The notes under the pieces are model-generated. The model saw nothing but the letters and a program-made list of their open reading frames with translations, was not told the DNA's origin and ran no database searches. Of a DNA stretch of 64,000 nucleotides, positions 19,773-32,040 are shown in pieces (the first letter of the stretch is position 1; each line of letters starts with the position of its first letter). The DNA is taken from contig CM054060.1 of the NCBI GenBank assembly GCA_028641055.1, positions 312,528,949 through 312,592,948 on the forward strand, written 5' to 3'. The stretch is from Alopecurus myosuroides. Its lineage: Eukaryota > Streptophyta > Magnoliopsida > Poales > Poaceae. The position numbers were made by a program, and so were the translations under genes.

Positions 19773-20154
19773 TCCACCGAAATAAGATGAGTGCCAATAC
19801 GAATGTTGGTGATATCGACGTGATCATTGTCCCATAACCAGAGGATACCACCCCATGTGTGTGGGCCAAAGAGAGAAGCCGAAAGCCAACAATATAACCA
19901 ACAATATGATGATCGATAAAGTCGAGCTTAGTTTCCTGAAAACAACCCATGTGACAAGTGGTATGGACGATCATCACATGATTTGTATACTTTTAGCTCG
20001 TCCATTAAGACCTCTCACGTTCTAGCACAAGATACAGAGGATCAGACCTAACATAAAAACTTGGAAGCGGCCAACAAAACATAGAATAGGAATTGATGAC
20101 AGCGACAGTGGAATAAGCGTAGACATAAGCTTGAAGGGGGCACCATACCGTATA

Positions 20155-20266
20155 CTTTCTCCGTCTCATATTAACTTTCATAAAAACTCTTAATAACAGA
20201 TGTATCTAATATTAAATACATCCAGATACATTCGCTTTTATGACGGTTAATATGAGATGGAGGGAG
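20155..20266. mobile_element. Stowaway-like MITE (type 1, copy 3)
   Basis: TA-flanked counterpart of 17541-17648. Confidence 0.8.
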
Positions 20267-20422
20267 TACTATTTCTTGAGGATTTCCTGTCATTAGTTAA
20301 TCATACTTTGATCTGATACTCAATGGCAATAGCACATTAGATCCTAAGTTATTTAACTTCTGGTATTGTTCAAGGACTCGGTAAAATGGGAAATAAGTTA
20401 AATTTGTTGGGACTAAATCATA

Positions 20423-20543
20423 CTCTCTCCATTTCAAAATACATGACTTCCATTTATCCGAATATGGATGAATGTAGATATGTTTTAGTGTATAATATGT
20501 ATATTTAGACAAACTTAAGTCATGTGTTTTGGAACAGAGAGAG
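20423..20543. mobile_element. Stowaway-like MITE (type 2, copy 3)
   Basis: TA-flanked counterpart of 17808-17928. Confidence 0.8.
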
Positions 20544-20664
20544 TACATCAAAGCGCACCTGATCCCTCATAAAAGAGCAGCAAAGTACGAAGTTAAATAC
20601 ATCAACGGTCCATGTACTTGTCGTCTTAGCCCGCCTTGATCAACGTACTTAGAAACACGTTGTT

Positions 20665-23600
20665 CGTCGCACCCGGACTTCTAGGGGATACTCACAGTCC
20701 GTTAAACAGTAGATAAATGGTTTACGGGGCATACCGGCACCCGCATCTCAATATGAGCAGGCCAACACGTAAACGTGTGACAACCATTCTCTTACTATTC
20801 ATCGTCTGCGCAAACCATCCCATAGAAATCCAGATACTTCCATTGACGTACTTCAAAACATACACACATGGTACGTCAACGGCATTGGAACAAGTGATAT
20901 CACAACAGATCTCTACGACACAAAAGATGGAAATAAGTTGCAAATGGCTCTCACTAGAGCAGAGATAGCAAATACAATCATCCAGAGGACACATGTCCCA
21001 ACAATTCATCATTACATCACAGCGGAAGCATCCAAAGTGTCTGAGTACAGACAAGATCCAAATAGGCCTAAGAGGCCGGAAACGAAAAAACGGAGCCCAT
21101 CCACGAAGTCTCGGATCCTGCCCGGGTCCGCTATCTACTCGTCAGCAGCCTCGTCATACTCCACGTAGTAGCCACCATGGGGATCCTCGGAAACGTAGCC
21201 TGCGGAAACCACAGCCCCAAATGGGTCAGTACATAAACGTACTGGCAAGCAAGACTCACAGTTCACCAAAGTGTACCCGTCAACACCAAGCACAGATGCT
21301 TTGGGTTCAACGGAAGAAAAGGGGTGATACAAAAGATGCGGCAGCTGGCTGCACTAACCAACTACAGAACATGCTACAACTTCCGGATAACAGAAAGGAG
21401 ATAAGATAGCGTATCGTAACCAACTACAACTAACCACCAAACAAACCCACCCTGGATCTCGCCCCTTATCCAAAGAAGCAATCCGAGGATAACTCACACA
21501 GTTGGATTAATGATGGTTCAAGTTATTGTGTCGATAAAACTATTACTAATCAAGTTATCATTAGTTAGGTGTAGGTTGTTCTGAGTACTTGTTAGCCAGT
21601 ACTTTCACCAAGTCATCCATAACCGCGGAAAACACGGCTTCTCGAGAAGATTTAACCCTGCAGGGGTGCACCAATTTGGCCGTACACGTAAGAATAACCC
21701 GCCAGATGGAATGGCCTTTCCACCAAGCGGGGCACTCAACACAACTCAACTCTTCTTCGCATCAAGCCCAAAGAACCCCGTGCAATTGAGCGCACGGCTA
21801 ATCAAGCCCCACGAAGAAAAGGGGACCCTCATAGCACTCTAAGAACGTGTCTCCCTAAATGCCGACTACAAAAGTTCCACCCTGGCCTGGGTTCGCAAGA
21901 CCATGCATGCGGCAAATGGAAAACCCGAACTAAATGAGGCGATTTGGACGAGATGCGAATCGAGTCAAATTGAGGGGGGCGCCCATACACGCTTCCCACA
22001 TGCGGTTAGTGCGCTCATCATGGATCAGTAGACAAGACCCTTTTCCTAATTAGGGTCGACACTAGCAGGCCTCAAAACCACGCTGGGCCTCCTGCCGGTG
22101 CCTTATCATCAAATTATTATTAACCACAACATTAACAGGTTGATTGTTTAAACATCGAGCCCCGGAACATAATAAAATAGTAACAGAAAGAAACGGACAA
22201 CAGGCTCGAGCAAAACAACCCTAAGCATGCTAGTAAGACACGAGCAACAAGCAATGGGGTTATAGGTGTGGAGGTGAGGCTATATCAGGGTTAAAGGATA
22301 ACATGTGATAGGATCGAACAGAAGCAACTATTCGTAGGGCTAGCAGAATAGACAACGGAAAGTATCGGTATCCAATGTTGAAAGGAACACAATGGTTCAT
22401 GTGAGTGAATACTTTCCTGCAAGCTCAGCAGCCTGGTACTGAGCTAACTCCTCAGTAGGGGTATCGTAAGTATCGTCCGTCTCAACGTCGTCGTTTATCC
22501 GAGAAGAAGCAAACAAACAACGTAGAGAGACAAACAATCAATAACATGGCATAGTGCACAAACATGGGATGATGCATGACCATTTAATTGATGCATCAAA
22601 AATAAGATAATTGACATGGTAACATAACAGGATTAAATGGACCCACATGCAATTTGGATTGCATATGGAAAGCCCAGGAATTATGGTTGAATTAAATGAT
22701 CTACAACTAAACAACATGTGTAAGTGAATTAGCATGATGCATGGATGAGGAAAACAGAAAGAAAACAACCTTAAGTGCAATTTGAAATAAGGTTTACCCA
22801 GTTTGGAATTTTAGTTATTAAGTTATGAAATTTTGGTTTCTTAAAGATATTACTCAAGCATTTGTTGTTTTTACCAATTTTAATTGTTCAAAATAAATAA
22901 CAAAGTTCACCTTTGAAAAGAGCACAAAGTTTTAGGTGGAATACATGTTTCAATTATTGAAAAAGGAATTAAGATGAATTAATTAGGAATTAAACAAGTT
23001 TAAACAAGATTTAATTGAATTTAATTCAAGTTTGAATTTAATTGAATTTTTATTTGTGCAAAACATTAAGTGAGATTCATATTTGAAAACTTTATACTTT
23101 TATGGTTTGAAAACATATTTTATAGTTTAAAAAATAATTTAATTTGAGCAAGTTATGAATTTAGCAATGTTAAATGATTTAAACAAGGTTTAAATCATTT
23201 AACCAATTTTAATTATTCAAAACATGAAACAAAGTTTATATTTGAAAAGGTGGTTCAATTTAGCATGAAAAACATATTTTATTTGTTGAAAATGGATTTA
23301 AAATGAGCAAGTTATTAATTTGACAATTTTAAATGCATTAATCAAGAAACAGTTGTTTTCAGCAATTTAAATTATTCAAAACAGCAAACAAAATTGATAT
23401 TTGCAAAGTACATGAAAAATGGGATGGAAAACATATTTTATTTTTTGAATTTGGAATTTTTATGCCCAAGTTATGAATTTTGCAAAATTAAGTGAATTAA
23501 ACAAGTTTTCAAATATTTCACCAGTTTAAATTATTCAAAACAGTAAACAAAATTTATATTTAGGTAGAGCATTTAAAATGGAGTGGTTTACATGTTTAAA

Positions 23601-25542
23601 GTTTTGCAATTTGAGTTTCCAAACAAAAGTTATTAAATTACCAAGTTTAAGCATTTTTATGGTTTATAGAAATAATTATGGACCTAGAAAAACTATAGGG
23701 ACTTGGAAAGAAAATAACAGGGACCTAGATAAATGCTAGGAGGGACCTAGAAAGAACTAGCAAGGACTGATCTGTGATTAGGTAATTGTTCTGGCTGTGA
23801 AAAATAAAATGGAAAAGGTTGGTTAAACCGCGGGGGGGGGGGGGGGATTCGGACCCACGATCTCTGCTTGCGCGCAGTGGACAGCAACCACTGCGGTGGT
23901 GTTCTTTTTGGTGACAGAAAGGGGCATCGGGGGGGTTAAGGTTCAGGTACGGGAGTTAACTGAACTGAACGAAAGTTCAGTTAGCGCACGCGACAGAGAA
24001 AAAGGGGCAGCGATCCACGGCGGCGACCTGCGCTGCTGCTGCGTGGTGGCTGCTCGTGGCGATGCGTGCGGGTGTGCCCGTGACGGTGCGGATGATGCTA
24101 GGAGACATACAGAAGAGAGGGAGGAAGGGCGAGGGGGATGCTCACCTCTCAGACGAAAAACACCAGGCGCTCGGAGCAGGGGTGGTCGCCGGCGAACCCT
24201 GGACGGCGGCGGCGACTCGGTCCTTCCCCGTCCGCGCCGAGGGGTGGAGGATGACGAGGGAGGCGAGGGGAACCCATTCCCGTACTCGCCCTGGCCGGTG
24301 GGTGGCCCAAACGGCGGCGATCGCCGGGGTGAAAGGTGGTGGGGCTCGGGTGTTGTTGGGGTTCAGTTACAGAGACAGAGAGGAGGTGGCGCTCGGGGAG
24401 AGAAAGAAGGAGAGCTTGGCGGCAGCAGGCGAGGGAGAGAGGAGGGAGAGGGGTAGAGGGGAGCCTAGGGCTAGGGTTCGAGCTATAAGGGGGAGGTGAG
24501 CGAGCTGCAGCCGTTGCTGCTCCTTCTCTGTCAACGTGGACAGGTTGGATGGCAGCCGTACGAGGAAGAAGAAAGGTAAGGGGGTATGGGCCTGGGGAGA
24601 GGTGGTGGGCTGGGCCTGCTAGCCTGCCCCTCTCTCCCTTTGGTTTGCTTTTATTTTTTTCTTTTTTTTCTTTTTTTTTTGCAGATTTGAATAGGGAAGA
24701 AAAGGTTAGTTGTTTAGGTTAGAAAATTTTAGAAAAAATTTGTCATAGGTTATTTAGGGTAACATCAACAATTGCCAACTTTTGTTTTACAAAATATTTC
24801 AAATTATTTGCTGATTTGAAAAAGGGAAGAAAAACTAGTTCTTTAGGGTTAGAAATTTTAGGGATAATTTTTGTATAGTTTAATTTTGGTAACAGCAACA
24901 TTGTGTAACTTTTATTTTCAAGAAAAAATTGAATTATGGTGTTGTTTGTAAATTTAATTGAATTTAAATAATTTTGTTATTAGATGAATAAGGGTGACAT
25001 TAAGCAATTTAAAAGCTTTTGAATTCAAGTTTAGTTGAAACAAAGGATTGAGTTGTTTTATAATTTTCATAAGTTTCAACATGGTTGCTGTTTGAAAAAT
25101 GTAATTGAATTTTGAATGAAATTTGAGTTAAGTGAGTTATTGAAAGCCATAATTTTAAATAGTTTGAACCTCATGGTTTAATGGAAACAAATGATGGAAG
25201 TGTTTTGTCATTTTCATAATTTTCAAAAGGGTTGTTGTTTTGGAAATTAATTGAATTTGAAAATGGTTTGGTATTAGATGAAATATTGATTAGAAACAAA
25301 TCAATAGTTTTGAAATTACAACTTTAATGGAAACAAATAATTGTTTTGATTTGAATATTCCTTTTGAAAATTGTAACATCACAAGTATGAAACAAAAGGT
25401 TTGAAATTTGGTTTGAAATTCAAATAGAAAACAAAGGAAAACAAAGCAAAACAAATGCAATGAACATGATGTCATGATGCAAAACATAAAATAACAAAGA
25501 GCAAACATTCTAATGGCTATTTTTCATACTTGGGATGTTACA
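20665..25542 (-). mobile_element. 3' LTR of element C
   Basis: This copy is 4,878 bp. On the plus strand it runs from CGTCGCACCC (the first T of the expected TGTCGCACCC changed to C) to GGGATGTTACA. It contains an AT-rich middle (22.8-23.7 kb), a G homopolymer at 23833-23846, a GC-rich block (24.0-24.5 kb) and a second AT-rich part. ORFs inside it, such as 20993-21409 and 24056-24499, are duplicated in the other LTR and show no known domain. Confidence 0.92.
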
Positions 25543-26371
25543 AAACGCCCCCCCTTGAAGGAATCGCGCCCCGAGATTCCTACTGATAAAATAAAAGGTC
25601 CGGATACTTCTTGCGAAGATCCTCTTGAGCTGTGACACGTGAAACACATCGTGCACCTCGCATAGTTTTTCTGGAAGTTCAAGACGATAGGCATTCCTGG
25701 CACTCTTCTGGAAAGACGTCAGGGAATTCGCAAACCACCGGAACATTTTCAAGTAAAGGGAGAGGTTTTGTATTGAGGGTGTATAGCTGGATAGAACTTG
25801 ATTCATTTGGAGAATAGACTATCTGGCCAGAAGGGTGGAACAGAGTTATTGATTAGACGCCGGTAGAAGAACTGAATTGGAAAGCAACAACAAGGTTTCA
25901 ATGGACGAAAATGATGTTGAGAAGAACAGGATATCGAAGCAACATCGGGAAAACACGAGACCAAAACACTCCTGAGGTACTACGGAAAAACCCATCCGGG
26001 CTTCTAAAGGATCAATATCTACTGCTTAAGGAATAGAGGATCTGCTTCCGGGGCTTACACGCCTCCGTTCTCAATCGTGAGTAGGCAACATGATAAATCA
26101 TGTCACAACCACCTCCAATCCTATGGTCTAGTAGATATAACCATCCTAGAGAAACCAGGATACGTGAAATCCTAACTTGAAAGTTTAGGTGAGAAAAGAA
26201 AACAACGTTGCACTTCCTTACCAAAAAAGGGAGGGTGGGTGGGGAAAGAAATAAAAGGGCAGAATTCCTACTCTCACGTTTCATTTTTCCTATATAGCTA
26301 CAAAATAGTTTCTAGACTCAACTGCGACCAGTAAAAAGGGATCCTACAGGAAGACAGGCTCTGATACCATT
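25543..26371 (-). other. Internal region of element C: PPT, integrase tail remnant, PBS
   Basis: From right to left on the minus strand there is a primer binding site TGGTATCAGAGCC (26357-26369), then a 90-codon ORF without recognised domain (26012-26284). Next comes a fragment at 25510-25806 with AYRLELPEKLCEVHDVFHVS, a hallmark of the gypsy integrase C-terminus ahead of the chromodomain-like end. A polypurine tract (caaggggggggcg, 25546-25558) abuts the 3' LTR. Everything between gag and integrase has been lost. Confidence 0.85.
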
Positions 26372-29300
26372 TGTCGCACCCGGACTTCTAGGGGATACTC
26401 ACAGTCCGTTAAACAGTAGATAAATGGCTTACGGGGCATACCGGCACCCGCATCTCAATATGAGCAGGCCAACACGTAAACGTGTGACAACCATTCTCTT
26501 ACTATTCATCGTCTGCGCAAACCATCCCATAGAAATCCAGATACTTCCATTGACGTACTTCAAAACATACACACATGGTACGTCAACGGCATTGGAACAA
26601 GTGATATCACAACAGATCTCTACGACACAAAAGATGGAAATAAGTTGCAAATGGCTCTCACTAGAGCAGAGATAGCAAATACAATCATCCAGAGGACACA
26701 TGTCCCAACAATTCATCATTACATCACGGCGGAAGCATCCAAAGTGTCTGAGTACAGCCAAGATCCAAATAGGCCTAAGAGGCCGGAAACGAAAAAACGG
26801 AGCCCATCCACGAAGTCTCGGATCCTGCCCGGGTCCGCTATCTACTCGTCAGCAGCCTCATCATACTCCACGTAGTAGCCACCATGGGGATCCTCGGAAA
26901 CGTAGTCTGCGGAAACCACAGCCCCAAAGGGGTCAGTACATAAACGTACTGGCAAGCAAGACTCACAGTTCACCAAAGTGTACCCGTCAACACCAAGCAC
27001 AGATGCTTTGGGTTCAACGGAAGAAAAGGGGTGATACAAAAGATGCGGCAGCTGGCTGCACTAACCAACTACAGAACATGCTACAACTTCCGGATAACAG
27101 AAAGGAGATAAGATAGCGTATCGTAACCAACTACAACTAACCACCAAACAAACCCACCCTGGATCTCGCCCCTTATCCAAAGAAGCAATCCGAGGATAAC
27201 TCACACAGTTGGATTAATGATGGTTCAAGTTATTGTGTCGATAAAACTATTACTAATCAAGTTATCATTAGTTAGGTGTAAGTTGTTCTGAGTACTTGTT
27301 AGCCAGTACTTTCACCAAGTCATCCATAACCGCGGAAAACACGGCTTCTCGAGAAGATTTAACCCTGCAGGGGTGCACCAATTTGGCCGTACACGTAAGA
27401 ATAGCCCGCCAGATGGAATGGCCTTTCCACCAAGCGGGGCACTCAACACAACTCAACTCTTCTTCGCATCAAGCCCAAAGAACCCCATGCAATTGAGCGC
27501 ACGGCCAATCAAGCCCCACGAAGAAAAGGGGACCCTCATAGCACTCTAAGAACGTGTCTCCCTAAATGCCGACTACAAAAGTTCCACCCTGACCTGGGTT
27601 CGCAAGATCATGCATGCGGCAAATGGAAAACCCGAACTAAATGAGGCGATTTGGACGAGATGCGAATCGAGTCAAATTGAGGGGGGCGCCCATACACGCT
27701 TCCCACAAGCGGTTAGTGCGCTCATCATGGATCAGTAGACAAGACCCTTTTCCTAATTAGGGTCGACACTAGCAGGCCTCAAAACCACGCTGGGCCTCCT
27801 GCCGGTGCCTTATCATCAAATTATTATTAACCACAACATTAACAGGTTGATTGTTTAAACATCGAGCCCCGGAACATAATAAAATAGTAACAGAAAGTAA
27901 TGGACAACAGACTCGAGCAAAACAACCCTAAGCATGCTAGTAAGACACGAGCAACAAGCAATGGGGTTATAGGTGTGGAGGTGAGGCTATATCAGGGTTA
28001 AAGGATAACATGTGATAGGATCGAACAGAAGCAACTATTCGTAGGGCTAGCAGAATAGACAACGGAAAGTATCGGTATCCAATGTTGAAAGGAACACAAT
28101 GGTTCATGTGAGTGAATACTTGCCTGCAAGCTCAGCAGCCTGGTACTGAGCTAAGTCCTCAGTAGGGGTATCGTAAGTATCGTCTGTCTCAACGTCGTCG
28201 TTTATCCGAGAAGAAGCAAACAAACAGCGCAGAGAGACAAACAATCAATAACATGGCATAGTGCACAAACATGGGATGATGCATGACCATTTAATTGATG
28301 CATCAAAAATAAGATAATTGACATGGTAACATAACAGGATTAAATGGACCCACATGCAATTTGGATTGCATATGGAAAGCCCATGAATTATGGTTGAATT
28401 AAATGATCTACAACTAAACAACATGTGTAAGTGAATTAGCATGATGCATGGATGAGGAAAACAGAAAGAAAACAATCTTAAGTGCAATTTGAAATAAGGT
28501 TTACCCAGTTTGGAATTTTATTTATTAAGTTATGAAATTTTGGTTTCTTAAAGATATTACTCAAGCATTTGTTGTTTTTACCAATTTTATTTGTTCAAAA
28601 TAAATAACAAAGTTCACCTTTGAAAAGAGCACAAAGTTTTAGGTGGAATACATGTTTCAATTATTGAAAAAGGAATTAAGATGAATTAATTAGGAATTAA
28701 ACAAGTTTAAACAAGATTTAATTGAATTTAATTCAAGTTTGAATTTAATTGAATTTTTATTTGTGCAAAACATTAAGTGAGATTCATATTTGAAAAGTTT
28801 ATATTTTTATGGTTTGAAAACATATTTTATAGTTTAAAAAATAATTTAATTTGAGCAAGTTATGAATTTAGCAATGTTAAATGATTTAAACAAGGTTTAA
28901 ATCATTTAACCAATTTTAATTATTCAAAACATGAAACAAAGTTTATATTTGAAAAGGTGGTTCAATTTAGCATGGAAAACATATTTTATTTGTTGAAAAT
29001 GGATTTAAAATGAGCAAGTTATTAATTTGACAATTTTAAATGCATTAATCAAGAAACAGTTGTTTTCAGCAATTTAAATTATTCAAAACAGCAAACAAAA
29101 TTGATATTTGCAAAGTGCATGAAAAATGGGATGAAAAACATATTTTATTTGTTGAATTTGGAATTTTTATGCCCAAGTTATGAATTTTGCAAAATTAAGT
29201 GAATTAAACAAGTTTTCAAATATTTCACCAGTTTAAATTATTCAAAACAGTAAAAAAAAATTATATTTAGGTAGAGCATTTAAAATGGAGTGGTTTACAT

Positions 29301-31239
29301 GTTTAAAGTTTTGCAATTTGAGTTTCCAAACAAAAGTTATTAAATTACCAAGTTTAAGCATTTTTATGGTTTATAGAAATAACTGTGGACCTAGAAAAAC
29401 TACAGGGACTTGGAAAGAAAATAACAGGGACCTAGATAAATGCTAGCAGGGACCTAGAAAGAACTAGCAAGGACTGATCTGTGATTAGGTAATTGTTCTG
29501 GTTGTGAAAAATAAAATGGAAAAGGCTGGTTAAACCGGGGGGGGGATTCGAACCCACGATCTCTGCTTGCGCGCAGTGGACAGCAACCACTGCGGTGGTG
29601 TTCTGTTTGGTGACAGAAAGGGGCATCGGGGGGGTTAAGGTTCAGGTACGGGAGTTAACTGAACTGAACGAAAGTTCAGTTAGCGCACGCGACAGAGAAA
29701 AAGGGGCAGCGATCCACGGCGGCGACCTGCGCTGCTGCTGCGTGGTGGCTGCTCGTGGCGATGCATGCGGGTGTGCCCGTGACGGTGCGGATGATGCTAG
29801 GGGACATACAGAAGAGAGGGAGGAAGGGCGAGGGGGATGCTCACCTCTCTGACGAAAAACACCAGGCGCTCGGAGCAGGGGTGGTCGCCGGCGAACACTG
29901 GACGGCGGCGGCGACTCGGTCCTTCCCCGTCCGCGCCGAGGGGTGGAGGATGACGAGGGAGGCGAGGGGAACCCATTCCCGTACTAGCCCTGGCCGGTGG
30001 GTGGCCCAAACGGCGGCGATCGCCGGGGTGAAAGGTGGTGGGGCTCGGGTGTTGCTTGGGTTCAGTTACAGAGACAGAGAGGAGGTGGCGCTCGGGGAGA
30101 GAAAGAAGGAGAGCTTGGCGGCGGCAGGCGAGGGAGAGAGGAGGGAGAGGGGTAGAGGGGAGCCTAGGGCTAGGGTTCGAGCTATAAGGGGGAGGTGAGC
30201 GAGCTGCAGCCGTTGCTGCTCCTTCTCTGTCAACGTGGACAGGTTGGATGGCAGCTGTACGAGGAAGAAGAAAGGTAAGGGGGTATGGGCCTGGGGAGAG
30301 GTGGTGGGCTGGGCCTGCTGGCCTGCCCCTCTCTCCCTTTGGTTTGCTTTTATTTTTTTATTTTTTTTCTTTTTTTTTGCAGATTTGAATAGGGAAGAAA
30401 AGGTTAGTTGTTTAGGTTAGAAAATTTTAGAAAAAATTTGTTATAGGTTATTTAGGGTAACATCAACAATTGCCAACTTTTGTTTTACAAAATATTTCAA
30501 ATTATTTGCTGATTTGAAAAAGGGAAGAAAAACTAGTTCTTTAGGGTTAGAAATTTTAGGGATAATTTTTGTATAGTTTAATTTTGGTAACAGCAACATT
30601 GTGTAACTTTTATTTTCAAGAAAAATTGAATTATGGTGCTGTTTGTAAATTTAATTGAATTTAAATAATTTTGATATTAGATGAATAAGGGTGACATTAA
30701 GCAATTTAAAAGCTTTTGAATTCAAGTTTAGTTGAAACAAAGGATTGAGTTGTTTTATAATTTTCATAAGTTTCAACATGGTTGCTGTTTGAAAAATGTA
30801 ATTGAATTTTGAATGAAATTTGAGTTAAGTGAGTTATTGAAAGCCATAATTTTAAATAGTTTGAACCTCATGGTTTAATGGAAACAAATGATGGAAGTGT
30901 TTTGTCATTTTCATAATTTTCAAAAGGGTTGCTGTTTTGGAAATTAATTGAATTTGAAAATGGTTTGGTATTAGATGAAATATTGATTAGAAACAAATCA
31001 ATAGTTTTGAAATTACAACTTTAATGGAAACAAATAATTGTTTTGATTTGAATATTCCTTTTGAAAATTGTAACATCACAAGTATGAAACAAAAGGTTTG
31101 AAATTTGGTTTGAAATTCAAATAGAAAACAAAGCAAAACAAAGCAAAACAAATGCAATGAACATGATGTCATGATGCAAAACATAAAATAACAAAGAGCA
31201 AACATTCTAATGGCTATTTTTCATACTTGGGATGTTACA
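26372..31239 (-). mobile_element. 5' LTR of element C
   Basis: This copy is 4,868 bp, from TGTCGCACCC to GGGATGTTACA on the plus strand (TGTAACATCCC...GGGTGCGACA on the minus strand), and is nearly identical to 20665-25542. It is followed directly by the TTGTT target duplication and the rest of tandem unit 3. Confidence 0.93.
29536..29600 (-). other. tRNA-like patch in the LTR
   Basis: On the minus strand a TGC/GCA stem with a short loop is followed by GGGTTCGAATCCCC (about 29542-29556), which fits the T-arm and B box of a tRNA. The counterpart in the other LTR (about 23843-23905) has a mutated B box. No complete acceptor stem or D arm is visible, so it is not called as a tRNA gene. Confidence 0.35.
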
Positions 31240-31244
31240 TTGTT

Positions 31245-32040
31245 CGCGGTCACTATATACAGATCAGAGGCCCAATGACAGTCTCTGGCAAGAGTATAGC
31301 GTTGTATTTGTCAATGTGGGGAAACCGCGTAACAGGGCTTGTTTGAAGATAAACTTATATCATCTCCTGTTGAAATGGGTTTTTTTTATGAAGGGAATAT
31401 ATTAATATCGAAGACACCAATTACACCGGCCTCTGCTATACCAAGTTGCAGAAAGACAACCCGGATGCACACAGCCAAGAAAAAAATATTAAAAAAAAAC
31501 TCGTCGAAGTGATGAAAACAGACAACAACAACACTCTAACCACCACCGAAGACAAGACCCAGACCACATATGAGATTTTTCAAAGACGACGCCTCCAAGA
31601 AGGAAACAAAACACGACAAGCGTTGTCGTCGTCTGATCAAAGACATTGAGTTTTCACCCTGAAGAAAATTCGAGTTCACAAAACAATGTCTTCAATAAGA
31701 CCATTGTCAGGCACAACCAATTAAGCCCAGACCTTGGACTTTCACCCTTGAACCCGTGACTCGGTACTCGATGAGCATCATCCCAAAAGCAGTCCACCTG
31801 TGTCGCTCCATCTTGTCAAGGTCGCTGCAAGTGACCAACGCTTGAAATGGTTTGTTATACGTGTGTATTTCTTCGCTATTGGGTAGGGGTTGATAAGAAG
31901 ATGATAGGTGAAGGGACATACCATATCCAGAACATGGTGATCCGTGCCTACGGGGCCACGTCTTCTAGGGAGTCAAGCAGATCACAGCCAGTTCAGGATG
32001 ACTATGAAGACGAAACGATTTCTCGTGTGATGCTTTGATT
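31245..32040 (+). repeat. 1.3-kb tandem unit, copy 3, right part, with exon-like segment
   Basis: The sequence resumes with cgcggtcactatatacagatcag as in copies 1 and 2. After a second interruption (31379-31841) it continues with the exon-like segment (31885-32038), where DKKMIGEG and YEDE-type residues remain. It is more diverged than copies 1 and 2 and its end differs from theirs, lacking the C-rich tract. Confidence 0.8.
31379..31841 (-). mobile_element. 5'-truncated LINE 3' end (463 bp)
   Basis: The insertion is flanked by 9-bp TTGAAATGG duplications at 31370-31378 and 31842-31850. Its left end is T-rich (31380-31387), that is poly(A) on the minus strand. Next to it lies ggaatatattaatatcgaag, the reverse of the ttcgatattaatatattcc tail common at 3' ends of grass LINEs. 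Poly(A) plus a 9-bp duplication is the signature of target-primed reverse transcription. No intact ORF. Confidence 0.8.

Larger units (their letters stand above)
19759..20664. repeat. 1.3-kb tandem unit, copy 3, left part
   Basis: Left portion of the third unit, interrupted at 20664 by the giant-LTR element. It continues at 31240, where the first 5 bp repeat as the target duplication. It carries LINE endonuclease sequence readable on the minus strand as CFQETKLDFIDHHIVGYIVG at 19.85-19.96 kb. Confidence 0.88.
20665..31239 (-). mobile_element. Non-autonomous gypsy-type element with giant LTRs (element C)
   Basis: The 10,575-bp insertion is flanked by TTGTT target duplications at 20660-20664 and 31240-31244. 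It consists of two direct LTRs of about 4.87 kb around an 829-bp internal region. A methionine-tRNA-type primer binding site abuts the right LTR on the minus strand and a G-rich polypurine tract abuts the left LTR, so it reads on the minus strand. No gag, protease, RT or RNase H is present. A remnant of the integrase C-terminus links it to Ty3/gypsy. By eye the LTRs differ at about 20 positions in the first 1.9 kb (about 1 percent), so the insertion is young. Movement must depend on proteins from an autonomous relative. Confidence 0.92.

Noticed and set aside
20993..21409. 138-codon ORF repeated at 26700-27116
   Set aside because: Present in both copies because both are LTRs of element C. Conservation reflects recent LTR origin, not coding selection, and no domain is visible.
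23843..23905. tRNA gene candidate in the LTR
   Set aside because: Only the T-arm/B-box and one stem-loop fit; acceptor stem and D arm are missing, and this copy has a substitution in the B box.
23896..24499. GC-rich ORFs of 147-186 codons, repeated in part at 29595-30198
   Set aside because: LTR sequence. The longer frame is broken in the second LTR after 85 codons and the overlapping alternative frame is equally open, so no coding frame is supported.
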